A DNA stretch of 64,000 bases, from NCBI GenBank assembly GCA_032191485.1, contig JAVDOI010000011.1, forward strand, positions 3,608,101 through 3,672,100, written 5' to 3'. A program made the translations under genes and the position numbers. Source of the stretch: Leptoclinus maculatus. Lineage: Eukaryota > Chordata > Actinopteri > Perciformes > Stichaeidae. Positions 1 through 13,200 of this stretch are shown here, in pieces. Numbering within the stretch: the first letter of the stretch is position 1; every line of letters begins with the position of its first letter. The notes beneath the pieces are model-generated. The model searched no databases. It saw only the letters and a program-made list of their open reading frames with translations, and was not told where the DNA came from.

Positions 1-3000
1 TGTGTGTTTGGCATCAGTTTGACACGTCATATTTCTGGCACATCTGGGGAACTGGCAGCAGTGTTGCAGCGCCCAGACACAGCCAACAGATTATCGTAAA
101 CACATCTCTGAGCCAGAACAGCAGCATAAAGCATAAAGCCCATAGATGGGTCTATTTGCAGTGGATTGATGGGGGATCAATGGGTACTAAAAACACAGAC
201 ATGCACCATGCATACATATATGTGTGTTTGCACTCAGTGGGTGTCATTTGTCAAACTTTCAAACAAGCAATTGGGATCATGAATCTTATCAGGGTTACCT
301 TTGTCATAAAAAAAAAAACTGGGTGGGTGCTACGCAATACATCTTTTAGGAATTTCTAATGCAAATATTCCCAGATTTCAGCCTGTAAAAATTGAAGAAT
401 TTAAGACTTCACCTCGGGCTCTGGTCAGCATCAAAATGATCTGAATGAAATGACGAAAAAGATTGTTTGTTGCAGCCCTGTTTAGTGAGTCTACTCATCT
501 AATGTGAGCGCTCACGATGCTTCGAGTTTCAGTGGAGTCAACCAGATGGCGCGGGTGTCGGAACAGAGTAATAGAGTTCTTCACAGGTCCGAGGTCTGGA
601 CCTGATCCAAAGCAGACCCCCGATCCAAATTATTTTACCAAAAGAAAGAGACAGGGCCGTCAGACATCAACATGCCACGGTGTGCCACCAATTAACAAGT
701 ATTGGCGGTTGAAACAAATTGCAACACATGCCATTTTAACTTCACTTCACAATTAATATGAACAGAACTGACAGCTTGTCCACTCGGATTGACTCTTTTT
801 GACACACGGACCTGAGACCTGCAGCTTATTATAACCAGACCAAGTCCTTCACAATCAGACTGAATTCATTTGGGTCTCACGTATACTACAGTAAGAACCG
901 AGTCGACCTGCGAAGATTTCTACGGAGCAAAAGCATAATAACAAAGAAAACCATACTAATAGTGTAGTAATAGAGTGATAATGAACAGCATCCCGCTAGA
1001 AGAGTAAGATGCTTTGAGTCGTGTTCATAAAGTACAGAATGTGTTCTCATGTCAGGTGACAGACCAGCTGTGTACAGATGTGTCTGGTATAAAAGAGCAA
1101 CACTAATAATAATACTGGACAAGGAATACAAAGGAGGATTTATGTTTATGAACAGGAATCATGGAGAAGAAGGACCAAATATAAATACAAAGTTTAAAGA
1201 AGGAAACTAAATTGTAATCTTGAACTGAGCAGATGACAACAGTGGAAGTCTCGTTTGCATGCAAATCCCTTTGGTCACTTCCTAACCTTCTTGGCTAGTG
1301 CACACTACCAGCCTAGAAGGAAGGAGTGTAGAGCGGGCATGTCCTGTGAGGATTAGGTCCATGTTAAGTGGGTCCCCAGGAGCCTTGGAAAGTCCGCGGG
1401 CAATGATTGCTTCAGCGAGACAGTGGAATGAGTTACAGCTTCCACTGACCAGAGGCGACAGCATAAAATCAACACAACTGCAGCTGTACTCTCTTTTTGA
1501 TGGCAATCACCCCAAACCCTTCATCACACACACACACACACTCACACACACACATTGCCCACATACCGTCTAGCCTGTGGCTGTTTAGACGGCGGGGCAG
1601 TGGGTCCAGAATCTTATTACTTAAGAGGAGGGCTGAGCAGCTGGCAGCCTCTCGAATTCACAAAATCTCAATATCTGTTGTTTCTTCAGAGTGTCACACA
1701 GGGCAGAGATGACTTTAATACCAGTCGCTGCTGAATACATAATACTATTCTGATGGAAGGAAACCACACATACAGTTAACTGCAGTTAAATTGGAGTGAA
1801 TGAAACATATTTCTACCTTTTGTTGCTAATTACAGATATTTTCTGCACATACAATGAAGTTTGAATGATCGCTTTTCAACACACTGTCTCAAGACATAAA
1901 TGTTATTTTCTCAGAAAAAGGAAAAACTGGTCTGCACATGTAGGTGAGCCACTTTCATCTTGAACTACGTATTGTGAGTATGGGCTGTGGGAATATCAAC
2001 ATCTTCCTATACTTATATCACACTTTACCATCTCTTGTGCTCCAGAGTACCTGCCTGCACGCTCCACTTACACACGGAGAAGAATATGAGAAGGTTTAGA
2101 AATACCTTGGTGCCCATTTGTACACAAAGCCACACCTGCACTGGTGGTCATAACAATATATTTCGAGTCGCTTATTCTAACCAGAGTAATCAGTTTTGGC
2201 TTCCTAGAAATATAATTGTAGGTGACACAAATCATATTGACATATTCAGAATTATGGTGTTTGTGAAAATCTGTGAAAGCAAGTTGACTTATATGGATTA
2301 AAGCTGACGGCAGTCTCTTACTGCCATCTGTGGATGGAAGGATCAAGCCTGCTTTCTACCCTGACTACACCCCATCAGTGGCGCTGGGAGCTTTGCTGCA
2401 CCTGCAGCCACAGCCAGTAGTGACATATGCCTGCACGTTTCCCTTTAAATGATATCGTAGCGTTGTTTAATGGTCACGTGATTGAGATCACAACATTACA
2501 TATTTAAAAGCTATCAAAAACACAAACTCAGTTATGAGATAAACTGCTGGAAGCAGGCAGTCCCATGAGGAGCTCGTTTTAGAAAACAGCTGTTACTTCC
2601 GTTTACCATTTTCTTATTTTTGGTATTCTTACTTCTGTTAATTAGCAAAATACTGATAGCACATGCGAAGACCTTTTCCGGCACATCTCAAAGGGAATTT
2701 AACTGCTTTAAAAACATTGAGTTCTCTAAGAATAACAGCAAAACTTAAGAATGACTTTCAGTGGCACCACTTTAACGCCCTTTTTCTGACCAACAGTGTT
2801 TGCTCGTCTTGTTCTCATGACTTGCTTTCTCCAGCTACACAAATAGCTAAATATTCATGTAGCAGGTTCAGACATTGTTGTACAAACGTCTGGGACAAGA
2901 CAAGAAATCACTGAATTAAGTATTAGAACGACGCAGGTTTGAGGTAAAGTGAATATACAAGACAAATGACAGAATGTCCCCATGAATGAACTCCTGGAAC

Positions 3001-4079
3001 GCACTGAACGTCACACTTTGATATCTCATTTGAGTAGCAGAGTGACGTTCTCCGTTCCGGCTGACTGCAGTGACATGATCAGCTGTTTTAGCTGACTGAT
3101 TCATTTTTTTGCCTTGGCTGCGAGCAACAAGATGGAAGACAAGAAAGTTTTGACGCTGCTGTCAAGATTACATTTTCTGCTCACGGTGCAAAAATCTGTT
3201 TGTCACACAGGAGGGACATATCAGGCACGTCATTGACAAGCCCGGAAACCAGGGACCGGTCTCTCACCGGCTGACCTCTATGAATGAAACATGTTCCAAA
3301 TTACGTTATCAAACATTTAACAGGAATCCCATCTACTCTTCATGTTTCTGATTGATTTAAAGCATTTCTTAAACAAATGTTTGCCTTTTTAGGAATAAAA
3401 ACCCTTCGTTTTGTAATCACAACTGCCAAAGCTTGGTTTATGGTTTTAATACGTTAACCCCAATACACCCAATGTTCCTCTGAATCATTTTGAGTGTGCT
3501 GCTTGAGACTAAATAACTCCAATCCTAGCTGTAGTCTAGTTGCTGCTTGGCCAGAAACAAAACTATCGGAACTTGCGGCTGAAAAAAAGGCTTTAAGCCA
3601 CACATGGCTAGTGTGATGAATCCCAGTCTTCGCTTACCGTGTTGCTTTCAAATGAGACGACGAGGCTTTAATTCGATGAAGTGAAGGGGAAACTATTCTG
3701 AAGCAACGTGCTCCGTGAATAATGCATGGAGTTTTTAAGGAAACTGTGCACTTGCTTTAGTTCATTTTAGTGCGAAAGCAGTGAACGAGAGTAGGGCCGC
3801 TGAGATTAGTCGGCGTAATAATACGCGTTGAAATCAATATTTTAAATCAACTCATAATATATATATATATATAACAAATAGGCTACACTCGTAAAACCTT
3901 AAAGTCATCGACCGACTACCTTGTGTATTCCATTTCAAGTGTTTGAATGAGAACTTTGCAATAGCTGAATGACATCCGGTCTTCGTTCATGCCGCAGCGC
4001 ACAGAGCTTTGGTCATTCAAGTTCCCCTCAGCATATAGCAGGTTGTATTACCTTCCACTTTCTTTTTCTCTAACTCTCT

Positions 4080-4082
<3 letters not shown>

Positions 4083-4132
<50 letters not shown>

Positions 4133-4142
4133 ACACACACAC
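4083..4142. repeat. (AC)n microsatellite
   Basis: About 60 bases of AC units with one break (gac) at 4,128-4,130. Lies in intergenic sequence. Confidence 0.97.
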
Positions 4143-6004
4143 AGTGAGAGGCGCTCAGCCTTCTTCTCTGTCACATATTGCAGTCATCGGTCCAAAAGTC
4201 AAAATTTTGTGAAAAGAGAGATTTAATCATTTACAAAGTTCACATAATTTGATCTAATGAAATATTGTGCTTCAGGCCATATTTGTTGGGGTTCAGCCTG
4301 TCTGAAACAGTATTTTGACTGTGGTCCTGCACACATCTGTATTAAGAGGGTGGTCTAACAGCAATCTAACAGCACCATACGTTACATTCATATAACTATT
4401 TTTTAGGATGATAACGTCAGAAAATATGACAGACACTCAAAGCTTCGTTCGAAACCATCAAATAAAAGCTTCAAATGCACAAAAAAATACATTTGATAGA
4501 GCCCCCGATCTGCTGCTGTCTAACTATCTGGAGTCTATTGTGCCCACCATCACTAAGAAGGAGCCCATGAGCCCACAACTGTTACAGCGGCATTTGTAGC
4601 ATTTCCAGATAAAAATATAAAAGAATAAGTAAAGCGTGTCATAACGAGCACTAAAAACATCAAATTAATGTTGATTTGTTGACTCATAAAACATAAAGCA
4701 CCTCTCAAATCATTGAAATCAGCTAAATGTAAAAGAAAAAAAACAATCCAGCCCATTAAATTCCCGACTTAAAGCAGTTGTGCATCTGGGCTTCCTCTCT
4801 CCTCTTACAATTCTGAACCCACATGCACGTACACGCTTCATTCCACACACAAGTGAGTTGAATTTTTAAGGAATTATCAGAACAGACTGCATTACCTGTG
4901 TGCATGGAGAGTGGCAAGAAATCATTTAAATGTGCAGCGTCTGACAGACACCTTGTGCTTGGATAGGTGTGGGATAATTCATTCTTCTTTTCTCATTTTC
5001 AACTTGATCTCTCCAGGATAACAATCTCAGTAATGATCCCGGGAAGTCTGGGGTACATGTATGAAAGCTAAATGAGACCAAATAAGGAATTAACAATTAA
5101 AATTATAAAAAAAAAACAATGGGAATGTCTCAAATAGACTCTGCACATGCAAGTCCTGCAGATTAGTTTGTTTAAAGGAAGGTCTGTTTAATCTATTTTT
5201 AAACAGTAAATCCATAAAACCAAAAGTTGAATTAAAATACACCATTTTCTGACATGTAGGATTTGCCATTAAACCACTAATGAACCTTCATTTGTGACTG
5301 AAATCTATGTCGGACTACAGAGCTGATGTCCCCCTCTGGGTATTGAACCTCAATACAAGGATTCTCTATTTAAAGACAGTGGCCACATGCACCCTTTCAT
5401 TTAACCACTTCACGTGTGCACGGCTCCATCGTGTTCACATTTTTGCTCACACATCAGAAGTACACACAGTACTCGTGTAGCTGCGGTTGCTGTAGCTGTA
5501 TTGCTCATAAGATATAATGTCAGGCCTGTCAGTCGTGTTGTTTCGTCATCTTCTTGATCAGGTTATAAATCAACTTAACGGGGTTCACTTTTGCAAGTAT
5601 CAGCTAACCTTGCAGCTATTTTTTTTTTACGAGTCTTACAGCCATCATATTAAAACACAAGTTGTGAGGCACATTCAGGGGGTGATCAGCTCTTCTCAGC
5701 AGCAGATTTATGCGTCGACATCGCTCCTTACTGAAGCAAATGAACAGAGCGGAGCAGAAAACAAAAGAGCTCCTGTTGTGACGCCGGCTAAGAGACAGAA
5801 TGATTGCAGGTAAACAATGTATTAATAAGGCAGAATTGTGCAGAGGGGATTGCCATGCTGCTGAGATAGTAGGCACTAGTGGCCACCCTGAGTGAAAGAA
5901 TAACGCACAAATACTGACCAAGTAGAGGCCTGCACGGCAAAGTTAATTACTGGATTGATTACCATGAATGGAGGGCTGCTGAATCGGTGAGCCAAGGCGA
6001 CGGA

Positions 6005-6110
6005 TGGAAACTGGTACGATTTTATCGATACCGATTTAAGGATCGATCTGATTCTTTATGGATGTGCTTATCGATTCTTGATGAATAGTTGGAGGAAAAA
6101 GACTAGGCCT
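6005..6110. mobile_element. fragment of an atcgatacc-type fish repeat
   Basis: Holds gattttatcgataccgattt, then ggatcgatctgattctttat and cttatcgattcttg. This ATCGAT-rich pattern is typical of a dispersed teleost repeat. Short and diverged. Confidence 0.45.
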
Positions 6111-6409
6111 GCATACAGGTAAGGCTGCAGAATGACTTTTTTCACCACCGCCTCGAAAAATAATTTAAAACCGTCAACAAGTCTAAATGTTGCCCTTTCA
6201 CTCTGTTATTGTCACCTAGTGTAGAGTGCTTACTTGTAAAAAAAACACACATTTCAAATGATTACAAAATAAATGATTGCATTTTTATTTAAATATTTGC
6301 TCTGAAGTTTTGCATTAGTAGTTTTAATTGATGTATTATGAGCTTCTCAGAGCAAGTGTAATAATTCAATAATTATTTTATATTGATGTGAAGACTTTAT
6401 TTACACACA

Positions 6410-6410
<1 letters not shown>

Positions 6411-6457
<47 letters not shown>

Positions 6458-6482
6458 CACATATATATATATATATATATAA
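6411..6482. repeat. (TA)n microsatellite
   Basis: TA units with one ttacac break. Able to form cruciform DNA. Intergenic. Confidence 0.97.
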
Positions 6483-9400
6483 ATATAAATATGAGTATTT
6501 AAGTTTCTCACCAAAAACCGAATTTTACAAGATTAAATTTGTACTTTTGTTTGTCACTTGTCTTCTAAGTGGGCAAACTAATGCATCCATGAGCGTAGCA
6601 CTATGGTTATGCAAGCTGTTATGATTTATTACCATAACTTTTATTAGATTCATAAATTTGACCTTGCAGGCATTGAAGAAGTTAACATGGCACCGAAACC
6701 ATTTCTAAGACCAAGAAAAGTTTGAGAAATTATAAAATAATGAGAAACCTACAAGATGAATATATCTTTTAACACAATTGTATGCAAATTGTTTTGCTTT
6801 TGCCCGACATTACCATATGTAAATACATCTTACTGTATAAAGCATCTTACTGTATGAAGCATGCAAATGTTTTCTGCCCTCAAGAGCATTAAAAGGTCTG
6901 AGCTTGTACTGAAAAATAAAGTATTCTTATGCAAGTCTTCCAACTTTTTCAAGTCCTCTTCGTTCCTTATAGAACAGCAAGCAGAATTAGCCTGACCCTG
7001 ACATCCATGCATTTCTGAATACATATTTGTGAGAGGATATTACTGCACATGCATTTAGCCAACCCGCTGGGAGAGAAACACCAGCCAAATAAAAAAATAA
7101 AATAAAGTGGCCAATGCATTTCTGACGACCAGCCACTATGTCCAGTGGGTAAAAAAAACAATACTAATGTTCTTCCCTAAATTGTTACGTAGAGGAAGGG
7201 ATTTGAAAGGAAACTGGTCACAAGGAAAGAGCGTATTGAGCTTATAAGTAAGCTGGTTGTTTGGAAGGTGGAGATGTGGAGACCAGATGGTGGCTACATG
7301 GTTTAATGATTATATTCCTGTCTTAGTACAGACTGCCCACGCAGAGACTTCTTCTGAGACAGGTGGGAATCTGCTGGGAAAGAAGGACCCCTAAGGATTT
7401 AGTCTAAAAGTAAAGGTGTTTTTGTGGTTAAGGATGATGTGAAACAGTTCCATCTTAAAAAAAGTACTTAGCTGGTGGTCTTCCTAATCTCCCGACCTGC
7501 AGTAAGTACATTTCACACTCTACCGTTTCATATTCATCATGAAAATTTGAGTTGCCTCGCGACTGCATCCACAAATTAGTGGTAATTGGATTATTAGCTT
7601 ACACTTGTTAGGGCACAGGAAGGCAAAGAGGGACACACAGTGCATCGCAGTCTTTGAGTCCTTTGTGGAAGGTGGCAGGTGGTCAACAACAGCTGGCTTC
7701 CCATGCTGCTCTGCTCCGGTCAGAACTGTCCTGATCCAAAAACTCCCAGCTGCCCCGTCAGTATGCTTGGCCACCAGGCTTGCATTCCTGCTTGCCTGTC
7801 TCCCTCTGACTGTTCTGCTACAATTCACTAATTTGGGTTTTGTTCTCTTTCGGTGCGTCCTTTTTACTCTCTGATTCTTTGTTTTGTTTGACCTCAGTTC
7901 ATTTTTGTTTACACTCCCAAACACACGACTTAGGTTGGAGAAAGAATGAGAAAAGGTAACTGTGTGGGTTTGTACAATGACTATCAACATAAGAGTTAAT
8001 TATAGCTTCACCGGCAGCCTCTCTTTTCACAGTGTTTTGAGGTCAATTCAAGATCCTCATCTCAAGTCACATCTCCGAGAGACTGCCACATCTAAAAAGG
8101 CAAACAAAGTACCAGCTCAATACAGAGAACTAATAGGTCACAGGAGCTGTTGTGATGCCGCCAATCGGTCTGGCTTTTCGGACCTCATTACTCAGTACTT
8201 TTGTTGGAACACTTAGTTGACATTCCACACATCACAGAGCAGTCCAACGAGGCCAGAGCAAATTATATGTGTGAGACCGAATGGATTGATCAGTAGCTCA
8301 TTACACAGACAGCTTTGGGCAGCAGCAGCCCCGGCGTTTTCTGTGCCGCAGGCGGCATCATGTGAAGACATTCCTTGGAGGCATTTGAAAAGTGCATCCA
8401 ATTCCCACCTTATTACTGCCACACAACAAGATCACTCAACATCCGACTCCAGGTCCTGCAGCTATAGCTGCATAATATTACCTCACCTGTCTGATCAACC
8501 TCCTCTACTGTGGAAATATTCCCCCTGTTCACCTCACAAGCAGAGCCCACAGTTGATGCAGTGATCTGCTCGTTTGTTGTGTCACAGCACTGAGGAGCTG
8601 GGCAGCAGTCACTTTGTACCAGCTAGCCAAAAGCACTTACACTTCATAATTGTCCTTCAAATTCAAGATTATTTATTTATTCATTCAGCACTTCATTGTA
8701 GTTGAAGGTGCATAAATGAATGTCCAAACTAAGGGCATGCTCTTCACCATCTACTGTAGATAATACACTGACTCCGGATAAACACCTCACACAACCCCAC
8801 GTCAAAAGATCAAAACTATCCCTTTAAAAGTACAAGTTTAAGCTGATATTACCCAACATGTCTTTTTTTGTTTACTATAACAGGAGTCAATATTGTCCAA
8901 ATGTTAAGAGAGGTGTTGCTTGGGAATATTGAATTTACGGCATTTAATGCTACACTTTGAAATACATCCAAAGTAAAACACAGACGGGTTGAAACAGGTT
9001 GTTAAATGACACAAACATAGATCCCTTGTCAGCAGAAACCTTTAGAGGAGGATTAAGAGGATGAAGTACTGCTTCCTGATGTTGGGAAACAAAAATAAAA
9101 GTATTTCTATTTCTTACAGATTGAGAGCAGCTTCCTCCTATACAAGTCACTTTCAGAGTCTTTTACTACTGTGTCTATGCTTAGATATTACTGGGATGCT
9201 CCTTCCAGTTCCCTGGCTGTTGTCAAACCAGGTCAAACAAGCCGATCATCATCTCTCAATCAAACCAAGCTTATTTGTATTACCTTGCCCTGCTACTGCA
9301 TAATTCTCAACACTGTCAAGGTCCGATACTACTGCCTCCTGTTTAGTCCATCCTCACAGAGGGTGCAGTGCAGAGAATATAAATGACTATGATATGATAT

Positions 9401-9900
9401 ATAATACAAGATGAATATTGATAGCCATGAATCATTTAACCAACATATGATGCAGTCCACTAACAAAGATGTCTGACTTATCATGAGACTTCTGGTTGCA
9501 GCAGCTTAATGGAAACAAACAATTCCAAAATACTAGAGCCATTTATTTATTTAAAGTGACATTTGTTATGTCACACATGAAGCAAGCATAGAGGACTTCA
9601 GAAGATACAAGTAAAGAGAGGTGAAGATAAAACATAGCAGGAGTTACATGCATACATTATCTTCCGTTTACCCGGGGCAGTAGGCTTGGCAGGGTATTCC
9701 AGTAGTCCCTCTTCCCAGCAACATTTTCCAGATCTTCCTGAGGAACCCCGGAGCAGTTTAACTCCAAGCCCCCCTTCTAAGAGTCGGAGCTCCTTATCTC
9801 TAAGGCTGAGCCCAGCCACCAACGAAGGAAGCTACATTTGGCTGCTTGTATCTGCAATTTCATTATTTGTGTTATAACCCAAAGCAAAGTTTACCATAGA

Positions 9901-10290
9901 TTAGGGTTGGTAGATACACAGGTAAATCGAGAGCTTTACCCCCTGGTTCAGATCCCTCTTCACTACAGATGTCCAGTACAACACCTGCATCACTGCGGAC
10001 ACTACACTGAACTGCCTTTCACTCTCACGCTCCATCTTACCCTCACTCATGAACAAGACCCGGAGATACTCACTCCCAACCACTCAATCCACCATTTTAC
10101 TGCAGAGAACCATGGCTTCAGACTCGGAGGTTCTGACTCTCACCCCAAACGCTTCACAAATCGGCTGAAAATGCCCCAGTGAATGCTAAAAACTACGGTC
10201 TGATGGAGCCAACAGAACCACATCATCTGCAAAGAGTGGAAACCCAATACTGAGGTCCCAGAACCGGACACTCTCCTCTCCCCAGTTCCA
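9901..10290 (-). mobile_element. decayed LINE (non-LTR retrotransposon) reverse-transcriptase fragment
   Basis: On the minus strand a frame reads LFADDVVLLAPSD, the FADD catalytic motif of reverse transcriptase. Downstream, after frame breaks, come STSESEAMVL-like residues, MSEGKMERESERQFSVVS and SVVKRDLNQGVKLSIY. These are typical of a LINE family abundant in fish genomes. Stop codons (for example right after PSDRSF) and frameshifts show it is dead. Family not assigned; no flanking target-site duplication seen. Confidence 0.85.
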
Positions 10291-13200
10291 AGGATTAATC
10301 TAGTATTTCCACTCCATATTTTTAAGTTCTCACTTACATCCGTCTTATTCCTCAAACAACAACAGCTGCAAGTTGCACAACTGAGACACTCAAAACACCA
10401 ATATTTTTATAAAGACCCTCCAGGCGGTCCCCTTCAAACTGTCTCTATCACACGTTAGAACGTAGTCAACTGGGTTTGAACCTTCATTTGCACCACTCAT
10501 CGATTATAAAAGGTTGCTTCACTAATGAGCGAAGGTCAGCCCCTCTCTTCATCCATCACTGTCTTCCTCGCCATTCTTTCTTTCCTGTGAGTTTCTATTC
10601 CCTTCAGCATCCCTCCCATTGTCTGGCAGGCAGCAGAATTTGGTGCGAGAGGAGGACATGTCAATGTTATCAGCATGCAACAGACGACAGCTTTGAGGGA
10701 GACCGTTACTTTCAGCTGCTGCCCCAGTGGCTAATTACCCACACTCCTCATCGGGTGGACCCCCGATCGTCACTTTGCAAAACAAACCCTCAAGCTATGG
10801 GCGGCCATTTTACATGATGGAACCAAGGCCTGTTTTGTCTTTTTATGTGACACTTTTAATGCTGGAAATTATTAATGTTACGGTGATCATTAGCAATGGT
10901 TCACAGCAGATGCCCCCAATTAAGACCACATGGGCAAAAAGCTCATTGATGTTAGTACATTTGAAGATAACAGGAGGGTTAAATGTTTCAGAAATGAATG
11001 TTGACATGTTTTATAGGTCAGGTAATGAGTTGGAATAAAGTTGACTAAAAAGTTGAAACACAGAGGTGTGTGATAATTTATACTTTATGCTTTATAAACA
11101 GTCAAACCAGACGGGGTCAATTTTGACCCCAGAGGACAACAGGTGTGATTATGTGCTGCCATTAGAAACATTTAAATGAAAAACAGCATCCTCACTAAAC
11201 CTTGACAAACACCATCATTGCAGATGAAGATGTATCTTATGTCCATGCATGAGGTCATGTATTAAAGTTTTATTTACGTTATGCCATTTCATGCCGATTA
11301 TATAGCTGCAAGTAATGTTGGCTAACTATACCATTAGATTAAGGTCGATGACCCTTCTACTACTGTAGTCAACGTTATGTTGCAAATGCAATTGTGGGGT
11401 AGCCCAGCACTGTTATCCGTGGTCAAAGCGATCACACTACAAATAACTTCATGATCATGCACAGCAAACGGCAAAGAATAATTGGGCTCCATCGCTAAAG
11501 AGCAATAAACGCCATAGTAAACAATAGAGTGGCTCGTTGACTTCCTTCCTAATTCTTTGATATATTAGCTTCGGTCAAGGCAACTGGGGGGTAAAGGGGA
11601 TATGAAGCCACTGCAGACAACCAAATGAAATGCAGCTTAAATAAAATGACAGATTTCACTGGGTTTGGACATTGTTGGAAACATTAAGGATAATGCAAGT
11701 ACGCAACTCAACAGAATATATGACATAGGTCTAGTTATTTTTAGAGATTTCATTGCTGAAATGTTAAATATGTTACCTATATTTCACAGATTCCATTAAA
11801 TGTTTTCAAGGGGCAATACGTTTGATATTTACTGCACCAGAGCACAAACTGACTTTAATATAGCTGAAGGGGGTTGCTGATCAATACCAATAACTCTCAC
11901 TTCACCGCGTGTGATTTTTTTTCAAAACAAAAGCTTTCTGCTCACCGGAAAATGAAAGGGATGCTTAACAATGACGGTCAATTACGGGCCACAATGACGC
12001 ATACACAGACGGTATGTGGGGACGTTTTGTCAATGTTGTGATTCCTGGTTAGCAAAAGAAGTTGATTAAATAGTAGCTCACTTAATGCCCCTCTGAAAAT
12101 GTAATGTACTCAGTGTTCCTTTTCAAATTAGAATTAAATAGAATACACTAACACAAGCACATTAAACGTAATAAGCCCATATAACTGTAATTCCATGGAC
12201 ATTTAATTTGACGGAATAACGCGTGTCATTGATCTCATTGCTAATTTAGCAGCCATATCAGACCGGCCAGACTATTATCGGATACCACAGTTCAGTTTCC
12301 TGTCATCAGTTCAGATTTATTCACAGCTTGAAATTCCATTAAATCGACAACTGATACACATAAATGTCACTCAAAAGCCACATCTCAGCTTTCTGTGGAT
12401 CTCTTTGTGCTATTTTCAGGCTGTCGCTTTGTGAAGTGCACTAAGAGCCCGGATCAATTGCATTTTAATCGATAAGGTGAACGGAAACAAATGACTTTGC
12501 TTTAGAATGGATGTAGCTGTTAAGTTTTATTCTGTAGTAAGTGTTTAAAACAGCAAACAGTTATCGGGAGTTATTTTTAACTGTGATTAGAAATGGTTTC
12601 GTTGATTCTGCCACAAAGCAGAGCCGCTGCAGTAAATTAGGCTTCATAGTCAAACAGAGAGTTGAAGCAAGACTGAGTCTAACTTAGACACTTGATTGAG
12701 TTTGCCAACTTGTTTAATGTGGGGACATTTGATATTAGAAGAAATCTACCAGCATCACGCTTCTTCAACAAATGTGCACGCTCAAGGCTCACTCTTGATT
12801 ACTGCAGCCTCAGCAGCATCTGCGGTGCTTGTGCATTTATAGCCGTTTCAGGGTCCCCTGCTGCACTTGAGGTAAATTTCTCCATATTGTTTTTGGTCTC
12901 TGTGGTGGGCTCTGCAAAGTAGGAGAACACATGTTTTACGGGTATTATATATTGTATTTGAGTCTACTCATTTTCTAAACAATGGATTTGTTTTCATTAA
13001 GTCTCAAACACAATATTATGAATGTGTTGCTGCATGAAATAACCCAAGGAAGTTAATTGGTACAAATTAAAACTGGAGAAGGCGGCCCAATCTGGTGCAA
13101 CGTGTTTACATAAACAGTGAAGCTATTAAATCTAAGATGAGCTGATGGTTTCTACTGCTACAGCTCTTAGATTGCACTAAGACTGGAACCTGCCAATGTA

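Larger units (their letters stand above)
1..9900. other. intergenic sequence downstream of rapgef2, no gene seen
   Basis: No ORF with recognisable protein motifs on either strand. It holds CA/TA microsatellites (1,525-1,554; 4,083-4,142; 6,411-6,482), an ATCGAT-type repeat piece (6,005-6,110) and otherwise unremarkable A/T-rich sequence. A 156-codon minus-strand ORF at 7,520-7,990 has no known motif and mixed composition, so I treat it as chance. Confidence 0.7.

Noticed and set aside
1298..1573. Short overlapping frames on both strands near 1.3-1.6 kb
   Set aside because: No motif on either strand; one ends in a translated CA repeat.
7520..7990. 156-codon minus-strand open frame
   Set aside because: No recognisable domain, low-complexity Lys/Arg start, no supporting signals.
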